Assembly: GCA_026874595.1 (NCBI GenBank)
Contig: CM049306.1
Span: 34,424,019 to 34,488,018, forward strand
From: Sipunculus nudus
Lineage: Eukaryota; Annelida; Sipuncula; Golfingiida; Sipunculidae
DNA: 64,000 bases
Reading direction: 5' to 3'
In this document: in pieces, positions 34,736 to 47,261 of the stretch
Numbering within the stretch: the stretch's first letter is position 1
How the letters are laid out: each line of letters starts with the position of its first letter
Translations under genes and position numbers: made by a program
The notes under the pieces: model-generated
What the model was told of the DNA's origin: nothing
The model's database searches: none
Seen by the model: only the letters and a program-made list of their open reading frames with translations

Positions 34736-35393
34736 CAACCCGAACAGACCGCTTTGTGTTTTAAAAAGTGTTATATATATGACGTAATGTACATATTTAT
34801 ATATATATATATTAATGCATATATCTCCAAACTTTATTAATGACATTTATTAAAACCGTTATTTGTGATAGTCACTGGAAATCTGGTGCAGGATGAACGA
34901 GAGACGCTTTTATTCTCGTCTGTGGATATGTTGGTACTGAGACGTATGAACTTATTTAGTATTTCACTTTGCTTAATTATGTTTGTTAAAGACACTGAGC
35001 TTGAATTTCAGGGAAAAAATCATGATCCATATCAGGATAAAAGGAGTGTGCTTTTCCATGGGTCTATTTTTGGCCTGTAACGATTTCAGTATTTTTGCAA
35101 ATGAAATCGTTTATAATATAAAGCAAACATCTAGTGAAATTTCATCAGAAATAATATTTTGTTTTTTTTTGTTAGTTCTCAAATGACCTCCCCTTTAAGA
35201 CAGGTGAAGATCTGTTTTTTAATGAATTATGTGATAGTAATTAACGACCGAGGTACAACAAACCCCACACCAGGTGTCGCTGCAATCAACGCCTCTCCCT
35301 GCAGTGTCAGCCTAAAGTGTGCTGACTTTTTAAAACCATTCCAGCTTTAATTAAGGCTTAATAAAATAAAATGAATTATGATTAGGCATTATA

Positions 35394-35397
<4 letters not shown>
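34736..35397. other. unassigned AT-rich sequence
   Basis: A short TA run lies at about 34,793-34,812. Overlapping 63-71-codon frames at 34,865-35,350 have no recognisable motif. Confidence 0.55.

Positions 35398-35439
<42 letters not shown>
35398..35439. repeat. (TA)n microsatellite
   Basis: About 40 bp of alternating AT. Confidence 0.95.
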
Positions 35440-35442
<3 letters not shown>

Positions 35443-38400
35443 GTATAATTTAAAATGTCTTTTTCAGGGGTAGGATATCGCCAGATGGAATAAATGGTAA
35501 ATGGTGTATTTCTGCAGACGTTAAAAATACCAGTTGATTTAGTCTTATGAATAAAAATGGTAATGAAATCAATATTTTCACAGTGTACCAAGCATTGCCC
35601 TATTCATTCGTAAGTCTTCCATTAATTAAAATACTATATCTGCAGTGAAGAAGTGTTGCTTAGGTAAAGCAGACAGGCAGATAAAACATTGTTATTCGAA
35701 AGTTTTTATCATTTGTCGAATAATCAAACATTTCCATCACGTACAAGCAGCGCTAACATTTAGTACCAGAACATAGGTAACCAACGGAGGAAAATAAACC
35801 CACATTTACATCGTTTGTTATCAGTTTTTGGGGATTCACTCTTTCTTTCATGTTTACCTTTGGAGTATGGCTTTATCAAACTCAAATGAACAGTATCTAT
35901 GCAAGATACCTATTATTTTATTGGAACACTAGCTGATAAATCCGGTAAACCGGACTTTTTTCCAGGGTCCGGAAAATGAATTAACTAATAGGACTGTTGG
36001 CTCCGGTATTTTTTATCTAAAATTAAAAAGGAAATATAGTTTTCAGTGGGATACTGTCATAATAAGATATATACAAATATTATTTTGTGGCGCTGCGGTC
36101 ACGGAAGGAAATTCATATACCGGTATGTTAACCTTGAATTACCTGACCAGTGATGATGTTTACATTTGCGAACAGGAATGAGACGCGGGGGCATTCAGGG
36201 TTTCAATGATCTTTGAGTGGTTCCTATTTTTGGATGTATAAAGAATAGGTTTGTGTGAAGAAGACATGAACGTTGAATTTGATGTACGTTTTAAGGAAGG
36301 AGACTATTTCTGAAAAAAAATACGGAAATATGCATTCCTCATTAAGAGCAGAAGCGGACCCAAGTGAAGTTGGAAACATTTTTTAATCGTATAAGACCAA
36401 TTTTGAACCCTCTACCCTTTTCCGGAAATGGGGACCGTGTATGTCTTGTCATTTATCCCCCAGGGTTGAACCCCTTTTTCAAATGTCAGACCAAAAATGC
36501 TTAAATCCCTCACCGAAAGCTTGGGCTATTTATTTGCACAGTATAGTCCTTAATCCTGTGCTGCATTGGACCGCACATTCAATCCGGTCGTTGCCGAAGA
36601 CAGTTAAGCTGTTTTCGGTGGAAACCTCCTTGTGGGTCATAAAAATATGCAAAAAATAACCCAAAATGATGTTTACATTAAATATATATTTATTCTCATA
36701 TCGGCGAGGACCCGGCGGGAACAATAACCTTTGAAATGATGCATCGCACAGTATCGTACGCAACGCAGTTTTAGAGAACATTGCGAACAAAGGTGAACCG
36801 ACTTCCTTTTATAAGTATTAGATTCAGTTAAACAAAAAGTATAAGCCTAACCCCACCGCTGTCGTCCTATAACAAGAACATGTAATACCAACACCACAAT
36901 CTTGATCGAATTACTACACATTAAGTAGATTTGAAAAATAAGGACTATTTAGTAAAGTACTGATAGATGCTTTACTTGATGGTCAAGGTATTAATCTTTA
37001 GATCACACCCATCTCAAAATGGGACAACGCATGATAACCATGACTTGACATTTGCATTGATGTAGATAGATAATGCAAGAAAAAGATGAAGGCAATCAAA
37101 ATTGTTTCTTCATCATTTTTCTCAATGCGCTGGGGAAATTAAGCTGGGTTCCACTGCAGATGAAGTGTCTCCCTTGCTTTGGGTTATAAATTTTTCCTAG
37201 CTTTAAATGTCACGGCTGTTCTCCAAAAGGTATAGCAACTTCCCCGGAATCTGTTATATTCCCTATTGGCATCCTTATATATGGCTGCAATCACTGACAG
37301 CATTGGTAAAGGTTGCTTCCATGACCAAGTGATCCTCCTGTGGCTAGCTGGGTCTTTTGTTCTTGTTCAGTATTTATTATCCATACTTGGCCTATCATCT
37401 CGAAAGAATGGGAAGTTCAGTAAGTAGCGATCTCGGATTTAGTACGTCCTTGAGATGACAATAAACGGAAATGTAAAATATGGCATATATATCAACTTTC
37501 TGAAAAATGCATGTGTCACATAAAAGCATATGTTCGGTTGAAAACCCAGATACGCGGCCCCTACTGCTCCTGTATTTCTGGCAGAAAAACATTTTTTATT
37601 GTCTAAACAGATTTTAGTAGAAGTAACATGAGTAGAGAACAAAACCTCCGCCATGACCGAACATTTAATCTCTTTTTAAACAAAGTTCCCTTCCATCCTG
37701 GAAATCGAGAATATCTCAAAAATGGGGGTTTCTTTGTACAGGCAATAAAATGTCAGGGATTTTGGGAAAACTTCAATTCAGAGAAAAATCAAGGAGTTTC
37801 ATTAGTCGAAAAACGCAAGTGGTCTGTACACATGTATGTGATAGTTTGTCATATTCATTATGCAGCTTGTGTAACAGTACACATGATGTACATACCATAC
37901 ATACCTTATTTCACTGCATCTGTTGTTTACTGCCACAATATTGAAAGTGTGTCAAACCTGGAGATGTTTACCCTGGACTTGCTAAGACTTATCAGGGTAT
38001 ATCCGGGAAACCCATGAACATTTGTATTCTTGAAGTGCTGGGAATCATAGGTAAAAGAAATATGTGGGGGGGGGGGGGGGGGTTAAAAGAACAGCCGGTT
38101 GAACATTGTCGAACAAATGCTGCAGTCTTGCGAAATGGATCTTCCCATAACTCTGGTGACACCTGTTGATAACTGAGTGTTCCGGTCATAATATCAACAA
38201 TTAGGATGATAATATCTCTTAATTCTAAGGTGATCAAAATTTAAAAAAAAAACCTACATTATCTTACAGTGAGGGTTCCCTGCGGTAGTTTCAAATGATT
38301 ATTTTTTTTTGTACAAGTTGCTGTGGCACTAGACCCCCACACAGCAGAAAATAATCGGGGATCAAGAAATGATATACACCCACACAAAATACTATGGATC

Positions 38401-39223
38401 CGAATCATCTTTTTCAAATTTTATTCCATTTTTGGATTTATACTGAAATTCTCAGATTTATTGAAATGATTTTCTTCGTATACGTCATGCTAAAAAAATG
38501 GCTTTCAAATATACAAAACACGGTAAGACATTTTTATTAGTCTTCGGCTGTGGCAACTGCATCCAAAAAGAGTTGGATATTTTTGGCCGAAAAGAACTTT
38601 TACTTTACTCGCGGTTGGTTCAATTACACCGGCTCATCTTAGGACAAGGGTTTCCAAACTTTTTTTTAGCATTGTCATTCATCGACACCGCATTGTCCTT
38701 GGAAAATGGTAAAAAATCAGCACGTGATTCACATCATTAACAGCATAAATATCACAAAATACAGACTCCGCGGGCGATGGGGCCAATTTTACCTCCCTGC
38801 TTGTCGAGATCCGGGGCTTCGTTTGGCGCAGTTTCCATATTTTACTGCGCACAAAAAGCCAATTTCGACGCTAATAAATGTCACAGCACGATGAAAACGG
38901 AGGGTAATTGGCAATGACTGGCAAAAAGAATTGGCAAGTACTTCTGTTTAGGCTTACCAACACGGGCTTCAAGGCCTAAGGTCGACCGGGGACCTCATCA
39001 CCAGTAGGGTAATGCACGCGTTACACCATAGCGATACACTGAACGATATCTATTGTCACCCAGCACGACAATTAATGCGCTTTTTTAAGCCTTTAAATAT
39101 CAAGACGTGCCTCAGGAATTCACCTTGAACAGTGACAACAATACCCCCATCTCTGCCCTTGCCTGAGTGGCCTAACTTTTTTATCGCACGTATTGTAATA
39201 GACACTCGTTATAGAATTAGAAT
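35440..39223. other. unassigned sequence
   Basis: About 3.8 kb without a supported gene. It holds a G17 tract (38,066-38,082). The longest frame (37,628-38,017, 129 codons, plus) shows no signal peptide, domain or codon pattern I recognise and overlaps other frames. A weak GGGGCGGAT-like word (AGAAGCGGACCC) occurs near 36,350. Confidence 0.5.
38066..38082. repeat. poly-G tract (17 G)
   Basis: Homopolymer of 17 G in AT-rich sequence. Confidence 0.9.
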
Positions 39224-39400
39224 CAGGGGCGGATCCAGGATTTTTGAAAAAAGTGTGGCCCAGCCGAGGACGACTAGTGAAGAAACCGAAACAAGGTCCC
39301 CCAGGTCAGGAATAGGGGTGTCCAGACAGAAAAACTTGGTCTGAAACTCTCCCTTAAAAAAGGTTGCGGCGGCTGACAATGAATCCGGCTGGTTTAAGGT
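39224..39400 (+). mobile_element. GGGGCGGAT-type interspersed repeat, copy 3
   Basis: Begins CAGGGGCGGATCCAGGATTT. It continues with AGTGTGGCCCAGCCG and ends with CTTAAAAAAGG then TTGCGGCGGCTG, as in the copies at 21.0 and 24.3 kb. It lacks their long G tracts. Confidence 0.65.
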
Positions 39401-40696
39401 ATCTCCGAGAAGAAATGAATCTCTGAGACAATTTTCAAATAAATTCTGAGTTGCTCTTTGACGTAAGTTTATAGGGCTGTGACGAAAATTTGCTCACGAT
39501 ACGAAACACGATATAATTATAATTTAGCTTCTAAGCTGAATGTTTCCTTGTAAATCAAAATGTAAATAATCTTATTCTAAAAAAAAATCCACAGCATAAA
39601 TACAATTGATTTCAAAACGATTAGCCAATCAAATTCCATTCACCTATTTTTTTGCCAATATTGTTTCATTTTGATGTGTTGCATGACGCCGACAGACTTT
39701 GTTTAAAGGGGCCCAATCACCTATAAAGCATGTTGAGTTAAAATGAAAAAATAGATAAAATAGATAAAAATAGATTCTTCCCTTTAAAATAAATTTGTAC
39801 CTGCCAAAATATTGCCCTGAAAACGTTTGCTTACTCCTGTAAACGAGTGTTAAAAACAGTGGACTGGGCACGATCAAAGGTGCCAACATAAACACAACGC
39901 GTGCATCGCCCGGTCACAACACGTCATTCAGGAGATATCCTGACTGACTTACCCCAAAAAATGTAATATATGTTCCCGCTGGCTGAAACACGGCTTGTTA
40001 AGGCTCACAATCGGACCTCTGGTCACGCGGCCTTGTTAAAGTAAACAGACATACGTTGACTGTGTTTAACAACACGCAGACCCAAAACAAGGTATTGGAA
40101 AGCCGTATTACGAAGTAGTGAGACTGTGTTTTGGGGAGGTTTTGCTGAGAAACATTTATCTAAAGCAAAACTGAACTGATACTATAAAAGAATAGGTAAA
40201 ATATTGCTCCTGATTATGTCCCTTTATATGCTGGACGTCACTTTTTAATTAATGACATATGTATCGATACAGAGACACCTGATGATATCAGTCTTTGTAT
40301 CGCCATGTATCGGTGAAACTCGATATGTTTCATTAAGATTACTTTGCCCGACGACATGGCTATATACTCCTAATACGTAATTTTACCACTTTCACCCTCC
40401 CCCTTTTTTTGTTATCGTTATGAACATATTTCGGGAAATTTTGAGAAGGGTTAAGATTACAACTATCATCAGTCTATCAAATTTTACAGGTAAATTAGGA
40501 TCAATAATATCTTTTTTTGTTTAAAAGAATCTTTAACATTGCAGATTAGGACATCTGACTCCGTCGTCATACACTTGTGCTGGGACTAGCGTAAGTTTCC
40601 GAATGGAGTGAAAGTAAAAATCTGCATGGATACAGTAATGGGAAAGTGAGATGACGCAGTCTTAATTAAAGTATACAGTTAGACAAAGAAAAGACT
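39401..40696. other. unassigned sequence
   Basis: No gene. A word near 40,140-40,185 (GAGAAACATTT..AAACTGAACTGATA) resembles words near 41,580-41,625 and 59,545-59,580, which may be an old repeat. Confidence 0.5.
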
Positions 40697-40708
40697 TAAT
40701 TGGTATTG

Positions 40709-40774
<66 letters not shown>

Positions 40775-41114
40775 TGCTTGCTAAACTAAGTATTGTGTAC
40801 ACCTGCAGAATTCCCTTCCGGTTTCGGACTTCGCAAAAGGGGGCTTACACGCGATAATTCCGGCGTGAACCAGGCTCGGTATATCACTCCTGTGGGTCCT
40901 GGGTGTGTGTGTCATTACCCCGAGGAACCCCCGAAAGGCGCACCCGTTTGTGAGTGAAATACGACTGTTGGGCACAGTCTCCCCATTTAGTCTGCAGATC
41001 GCTGATCCTGGGTGGGGGCCTACCGTGAAAAATCTCACCGCCTCGGCTAAGATTCAAACTCATGATCTCCCGGCTTTGAGCCCTGTGCCACAGGAGCCGG
41101 TTTAAATTGGTATT
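40697..41114 (-). mobile_element. tRNA-derived SINE, copy 2, with (TA)n tail and target duplication
   Basis: Full-length copy on the minus strand. The tRNA-like head at about 41,104-41,040 has an A-box-like TGTGGCACAGGG and a B-box-like GAGTTTGAATCTT. The body is shared with 5,802-6,132, and the tail ends in (TA)n at about 40,708-40,771. AATTGGTATT stands directly outside both ends (40,698-40,707 and 41,105-41,114), a clear target-site duplication from LINE-type target-primed integration. The A-rich tail usual in many SINEs is replaced by TA repeats, so it may be mobilised by a LINE with a simple-repeat 3' tail. Confidence 0.88.
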
Positions 41115-43205
41115 ATATGCATGTTGGTATTTTTGTTCCCCATAACTCTACCTAAAAAAAGGATGACTTTAACATAATTAATTCTTGTTAAAAGGTTTCA
41201 CAAATATTAAAATAATACATAAAATTAACTCTGAGTACCCGGTATTCATAAATAGAATTATATACCAAATTTCGCTCTGAAAGCCTAATTTCCTGAAACC
41301 ATAACCATGGAAATCACATTCCAGTGGGCGACATCAGTGGCAAGAAAGAAAGTGTAAACATAGCGTCCTGCACTACTCTCATAAATCAGGTTGACAAATT
41401 AAGTATAAAAAAATTATTTGTGATTCACGAAAAGAACATCTTCTCGTACAAGTTTTTGCGCATGCGCAATATATTGTTACAGAAAACAGACATATTTGGA
41501 CTGTATTTACTCATACACAGAACCAAAATAATATATGAAACAAGTGAAACAAACAGAACCTACAAGCAGGCCGGGATTTCTCGCCAAGAAACATTTGTAT
41601 TCAGCGAAAATGAACTGATATTTAAGGACATTATACATTGTGGCAAGTACACTCCTTACACAGCGCTTAACCTGTAGGCCTACAACCTATATCGTAAGCG
41701 CTGTTTGTTTTGACCTCGTATCCTGAATTGCTACGCCAGAGGGGAGCCTGTATTTTTGTCCAATCAGATGAGACCCTTTGCTGGGAGACACGACCTTTAT
41801 GATTAGCTGAAATTATCACATGATTAATAAATAGCAAATATAAATGCTGTTGGCAAAATCTTTTAAAGGGTTGAAGAGACCACTTCGTATGAGCTAGACC
41901 ACAAACTGATTCCATAAATATTTGTGGTCCTCTTGACTGCGTGTAAACAATGCCCATATGCGACACAACTGATGCGACAAGAAATCTACATTATTATCAG
42001 GACGTGTTTCAAAGAAAACGGTTTACCAGCCAAGCTAGGAATACACGGAGCCAATGTTGTTCATTTCGTTTAATTGACAGCTCATCTCCCCGGCAACCGT
42101 TTGAACACGCCACAGGCGCCGAGAGAATGACCCTACACGTGGTATGCACACGTCCTTGTGCACTTTGGATGCCCAGCCACCGAGCTGCAATTCAAACGAA
42201 ATGTAGCAACAAAGGCTCCGTGCACACCTTGCTGGCTGGTTACAGTTTTCCTGACAACGGATTCATGGCTACGCTAGCAAAGTCGTTGTGTCACAATCGA
42301 ATCGGTCCATGATGAGAGAATGCAGAGGGAGCAATTGTCATCAAGCGGCGCTTAAAGCGCAGCTCTGGGCGGAGCCATGATGCCTGACGAGTGTTTGTTA
42401 ACTGGCATTTGGTTTGCTGCTAGTCACATCTAACGCAAAATGTGTTTTCAGCAGACAAACCCACCACCTGGTGTCCAAGTGTATCATAAACGGTTAAACC
42501 AGGCAGCGGGAAAATCAGAAGCTTCTTCAGAAGCGCAAGATTTCCGCCGCCTCGGAAGCGTAAGTGGCAAGTGACAAGCTTACCTTTAAATATCAGTGTA
42601 AACGGGAAATGAACATAGATGTCAAATGATTTTTATAAAAAAATCTGTTCAGCTTTTTCACCCAAAAGTTTATCATAAATAATACAAATAATTCGTGTTT
42701 TCTATTGAGTGTTTCGAATTGCGGGAATCATGTTAACATAGTATTCTGTGCGCAGAGAACAAAACACAATTTTGATAAAGTGTTGAATTCGCGTTTTTTT
42801 ATCTTTAAGCATCATTTCATGTGTGTAAAGCTTTATCCGTCCCGTTGCGTCTTTGCATCCTGAATCTCTCTCACAGACCCCTATACGCAAGTTAAAGGAC
42901 TACCGAAAATATTAACACTATTTGAATGGAATGTTTTACATATTGATAGAGAAATGTCTGACCATTTTAGTGGAATGTTGAAGCTACTAATGGATATTTA
43001 TAGTATTGGCAAGGTATTGTATCTCTATGGTATTGGTTTATATACATCTCATGGTATAAAGTAACCATTAGAATGTGATAGTTTTAGCTGTTAGACACAA
43101 ATTTCATGTACTCATCATAGTACATATAATGACTGTTGGATGTATGATAGTATAGAAATAGCGTTTTAAGGCATATATCATCATGGATTTTATACTTTAC
43201 ATAAT
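41115..43205. other. unassigned sequence
   Basis: No recognised gene. Plus frames of 117 and 120 codons (41,324-41,677 and 41,950-42,312) have no known domain. The second lies in a GC-richer patch (41,940-42,560), overlaps nothing on the other strand, and could at best be a single unrecognised exon. Confidence 0.45.
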
Positions 43206-43300
43206 AAGTTATCATTATTATTGATATTATAGTTATTACTTTATTATTAAATTTATTATTATTATTAATATTATCATTATTATTAAAAATATTTTTATTA
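43206..43300. repeat. imperfect (ATT)n microsatellite
   Basis: TTA/ATT-rich run with TTATCATTATTATT variants. Confidence 0.8.
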
Positions 43301-43309
43301 CTAGCGGTA

Positions 43310-43548
43310 TGTCAAAACTTCGACATGAAACGGGTGCCATCCGGAATTTAGTAGCCCAAATGAGCGGTTTTGAGAAACTGGGAGATATAAACCTGCCAGG
43401 GTTCAATATGGGCGAGTGGATGCGACACGAAAGTACTCCGACTGAGGCCAAGCAGGTTTCTAGCTGCGGAGTGAGTTTGGTGGCAAGAAGACGTATTTGC
43501 AAAGGTTTTGCAAAGCGGAATAACACTTTTTTGACCACTCTCGATACT
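43310..43548. other. unique island open on both strands between two ATT repeats
   Basis: About 240 bp of balanced composition. It is open on plus (from 43,309) and on minus (from 43,538), each about 80 codons before the low-complexity ends. The minus reading includes LATKLTPQLETCLASVGVLS and APVSCRSFDIPL. I do not recognise a family and cannot choose a strand. It may be part of a repeat or of a transcribed non-coding RNA. Confidence 0.3.
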
Positions 43549-43575
43549 GAAAGTATATTATTGTTATTTATTATA

Positions 43576-43617
<42 letters not shown>

Positions 43618-43631
43618 TAATTATTATTATT
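43549..43631. repeat. (TTA)n microsatellite
   Basis: About 80 bp of TTA/TAT repeats with few interruptions. It gives a poly-tyrosine frame end. Confidence 0.93.
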
Positions 43632-44084
43632 CAAACGAAATTTTTTGCAGTAGTGGGGTAAGGATACGGATAAAGGGGAGGAATCAAGCAAGAATCTTTT
43701 TTCTTGGTGGAGATATGTGCTTACTCATTGTCAGTCTATATTTAAAATGAATCGTGGTGCGATTTGCAACTAATTGATGCTTCCAAAGAAATTTACTTAG
43801 CAGATTCACTGTAATTTTATGTTTCTAATTTAAAGTTTACCAAAGTTACATTTACGATTTTATGTAATTATTTAATTTGCATACAAGAAAAGAAGCATAT
43901 GCATGACTTTAAGGATTTCTTGGTAATTAATCAGGTGAGCCAGGTGATTATATTAATGACGACGACGTGATAATCACGAGTATTTGGTCGCCGTAAAAGA
44001 AGACGCCTTTCTACTGCTTTTATAAAGGCAAATTAACCTTTTCTGTAATGTGAAACTTAGATTTATACGCAGATAAATGGCTTC
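43632..44084. other. unassigned AT-rich sequence
   Basis: No supported feature. Confidence 0.6.
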
Positions 44085-44260
44085 CCACAGGCCATCAATA
44101 CGGCTCCGTTAATTATGAAAGCAGTCCAAGTTTTAGCCTCCTGTTATACGTGCGCCCATTGAAAGTGTGTCCTTGGCGAACAATGGAGGGCCGCTGACGA
44201 CGCTTCATTCTGAGTTAAATAAACGGATATCGCGGGACATAATCTAGTTGCAAGACTTTG
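44085..44260. other. unique island, possible conserved regulatory DNA
   Basis: Balanced composition with factor-site-like words close together: GTTAATTATGAAAG (homeodomain-like), GAACAATGG (SOX-like), AAATAAACGGATATC (forkhead-like). No open frame. Based on composition and words only. Confidence 0.25.
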
Positions 44261-44421
44261 TCAAATGATACAAACATGTGATAAAGGAATATAAAACATC
44301 CACGAGAGGCATATCTAAAAGCTGATTGCGACAGGAATACTTCTTAATTAATCTTAATTCAAAAATCTGTATCCTCATAACTGAATTTATCTGGTATTAT
44401 TCTCGTTCTAAGCGGAATACA

Positions 44422-44922
44422 AGGTGACTCAGACAGACATAATGTGGATTAGATGAATAAAATGTGACCCAAATGAATAACGTGTGACTAAGATAAAAAA
44501 AAAAGTAACCTAGATTGATGTGACCTAGATAAAGTGACTTAGATAAATGTAGCATGACTTAGATGAAGACAATGTGACTTAGATGAATAGAACATGACAA
44601 AAGTAAAATAAAAGTAATTTAGATCAAATAAGAACTAGATAAAAAGTAGGACCGAGAACAAAAAAAAGTGACACAGATGGATATAAAGTGACTAAAATAA
44701 GAAATATTTACTTAGGCAAAAATGAGACTTAGATCAATAAAATGTGACTTAGATCAATAAAATGTGACAGAAGTAAAAAAAAGTAATTTAGACCACATGT
44801 GAACTAGATAAAAAAGAAATGTTACTTAAATAAATACAATGTGACACAGAAATTAATTTTATATAATTTTATATAGAATTTTAATTAGTCGATCCTGATC
44901 CAGATAAATAAATTGTGACTGG
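44422..44922 (+). repeat. degenerate minisatellite, about 20-25-bp units over 0.5 kb
   Basis: GTGACTTAGATGAATAAAAT-like units recur about 20 times with variable spacing and changes (GTGACCTAGAT, GTGACACAGAT, GTAATTTAGATC, GAACTAGATAAAAA). Higher-order variants (ATGTGACTTAGATCAATAAA twice at 44,723-44,762) show later local duplications. Confidence 0.88.
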
Positions 44923-45029
44923 TTTTCGAAAGCTGGCTGTGCCAGAGATTCCTTTCTGAAGCACCTGCCGGCTCTATGTGTTTTAATTACCGTGTATTAC
45001 CCTGTCCTAATTAGCGTTTATTATTTTTT

Positions 45030-45177
45030 CCTCCGCCAGCAGTGTACGCGTTCGTACACGTTCCGTATGTGGGCCTGCGTGTGGGCCCAAGAGTATTTGA
45101 ACATAAGACATAAGAGCCCCCCCCCCTTCAACACACAAATGCTGGGTTCTTGCATTCCCTAGAATGCAGACTTCTAG
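45030..45177 (+). mobile_element. Helitron-like element, internally deleted (148 bp)
   Basis: CCTCCGCCAGCAGTGTACGCG at the left. The right end has the imperfect hairpin TTGCATTCCCTAGAATGCAG then ACTTCTAG before T (45,178). The middle is shortened and contains C10 (45,117-45,126). Same ends as 50,946-51,267. Confidence 0.65.
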
Positions 45178-45832
45178 TATTAATCGTAGAATATTCGTAA
45201 CTCATCTTTAAAGTGCTACCAGCTGCTTGATATGTCACCAGAAAAGAGAAAAACTTATTGCATTTTTATTATGTAGATTAATTATCAATCATGAGCTAAT
45301 ATATTCGACAGTTACTACGAGGGCAGAATGATCTTGTGTTATATCAGCTTGAGTCGATGCCTGGTCAGCCAAAAAAAAAAACGAATTTGGAGATGTATTA
45401 TTTTGTCCGTATATTGTGGGAAACTTTTAGGTTAAGTTCGACATCTAATGATTGATTTAGGTCTCCTGTTTCCGAAGAAGAATAAAGAAAAGACCATTTC
45501 GTTTCAGATGTGACTTCTACATGTACACTATTAGCCAGGACTCTTTTAAAATTCTAAGACAAAGGGCGTCAAATCAGCAGCCTTCAGACAGCCAACCAGC
45601 GCTTTGCCACTGGGCAAAGTCATACGGCATCACCAGTACACTAATCTCTGGCATAGCACAAACCTATGGAGGTGGACATCAGAATTCATCAGCATCCATA
45701 AGAATTCCTGCTGTGTAACGTCCCACGTGACACATCTAGTCGTTGTGACGTCTGCCATCCACAGTATATCCGCTGTGAACATATTATGGTTTGCCACGGT
45801 TGCAGCGGGTGTCGCTATTTAAGATTTTGAGC
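45178..45832. other. unassigned sequence
   Basis: No gene. Overlapping 65-72-codon plus frames at 45,521-45,822 have no known domain. Confidence 0.55.
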
Positions 45833-45960
45833 TGCATGCTCAATGCGATACCATTCTTTCTTCGCTGTACACCCTGGTGTTCTGACCCAGACAAACTTGC
45901 TATAGAAAGCAGCGGTAAAAACAAAAAGGACAAGTGAGACGACTGCAGTGTATATTATAC
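45833..45960 (+). repeat. interspersed repeat family E, copy 2
   Basis: GCATGCTCAATGCGATACCATTC ... AGAAAGCAGCGGTAAAAACA ... GACGACTGCAGTGTATAT matches 32,387-32,510. Function unknown. Confidence 0.6.
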
Positions 45961-46032
45961 TGATTAGTCTATCTTAAAGGCCTTACTCTTACTCTTTACC
46001 AACACTTCGACTACAGACTAACACGGCTACAC

Positions 46033-46035
<3 letters not shown>

Positions 46036-46080
<45 letters not shown>

Positions 46081-46104
46081 ATATATTTGTGTGTGTGTGT
46101 GTGT
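46036..46104. repeat. (TA)n-(GT)n microsatellite
   Basis: TA run with one break, followed by nine or so GT units. Confidence 0.95.
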
Positions 46105-46427
46105 AATTTGGCGTTTAACGAGAAATAACACGATGCTTTGAAACCTTATGTCATTTCTCTAACTAAGCGAGTCGTCACCATACAATATTTTATTAATACC
46201 GCCGACCACTATGGAATTTTCCCCGAATGTCATGTCGTCAGTGCACCTGCCGTCTCCGCTTTGTATTCTTTGGTTGACTGTGGTCAATTGTGAATGCACT
46301 ACTCAGCAGGTGTTTACTCCGAATTGGTCCCAATTTCAGTGGTGATACCTGTTGTACAGAAAATACCACCACGTTTTTCCGTTCTATTGCATCGATATCG
46401 CTGAACACAGCCGGTAATCTATGTTTA

Positions 46428-46655
46428 CCTCCGCCAAGCGGGGGTTATGTTTTACCGGCGTTTGTTTGTTTTTCTTTCGGTTTGTGTGTTTTGCAACATT
46501 AATAAAAAAACTGATAAGGGGATTTAGGATAGATCGGCAATGATGATAAACTTTCACTATCTGCATTCGTTTTTTTTAAGGAACAATGTTGCATTTCTGA
46601 CAATGCCACATGACGGTAATGAGCTGCCTTGGCTGAGGTGAGTGCAACTTTCTAG
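46428..46655 (+). mobile_element. Helitron-like element with CCTCCGCCAAG / CTTGGCTGAGG ends
   Basis: 228 bp. The left end CCTCCGCCAAGCGGGGG is followed by a T-rich GTTTGTTTGTTTTTC block, AATAAAAAAACTGATAAGGG and CGGCAATGATGATAAA. Near the right end CTTGGCTGAGG is the inverted partner of the left word, then GTGAGTGCAACTTTCTAG stands before T (46,656). The sub-terminal inverted words and CTAG-T end are shared with the 50.9-kb type, so both belong to one terminal lineage. Non-coding. Confidence 0.65.
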
Positions 46656-47261
46656 TTTGTGTGTGTGTGTGTATGTGTGTAGAAGTAGCTGCCTCCAAAC
46701 TGTAATGCTGACTTATCCAGTTATTATCTTAAGCACGTATAGTTGCAGAGTTCCATTTTTGTTGGGGGCTACGTGACAGGGTTTTGGTGTTCGTCGTTTT
46801 ATATCTTGGTGACATCAAGGCCCCATATCTACCGCACCTGCGGGGCCTGGATATGTAGTCATCTGTATTGCTAGGTCATTACATCTGAGAATTGTGCTCT
46901 AGCTACCCTGGACCACAGAACATTTTACGTTAGGCTACAATTTTTACAACTGTATTATATTGTATTGGCCATAAAAGTTAGTCACTGGAACAAAAGTATG
47001 TCTCGTCCGTTAGAAGCAATCAGTTAACAACATTATTATTAGTATGATTAAGCATTTAGGAACATTTCTCAAATATACGTAAAACGTCAAAACAAATCTA
47101 TAAGTAAGGTTGATAATGATTTTTAATTCCAATTTGGACTGAGTCTTTTTGGAATGGAGGGGGTATATATTATTTTATAAGTTGCAAATAGTATTGACTA
47201 TATTAATTTACATGGCTTGTACAAATAATTATAATAACTTATCTAGCCACTCTCCATAGCT
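46656..47261. other. unassigned sequence
   Basis: Starts with a GT-rich stretch (46,657-46,680) next to the Helitron-like end. Otherwise no feature. Confidence 0.55.

Noticed and set aside
41324-41677. 117-codon plus frame
   Set aside because: No domain; shares words with 59.5 kb, suggesting repeat origin.
41950-42312. 120-codon plus frame
   Set aside because: Cysteine/serine-rich without a pattern I can assign, no signal peptide and no splice evidence; left as unassigned.
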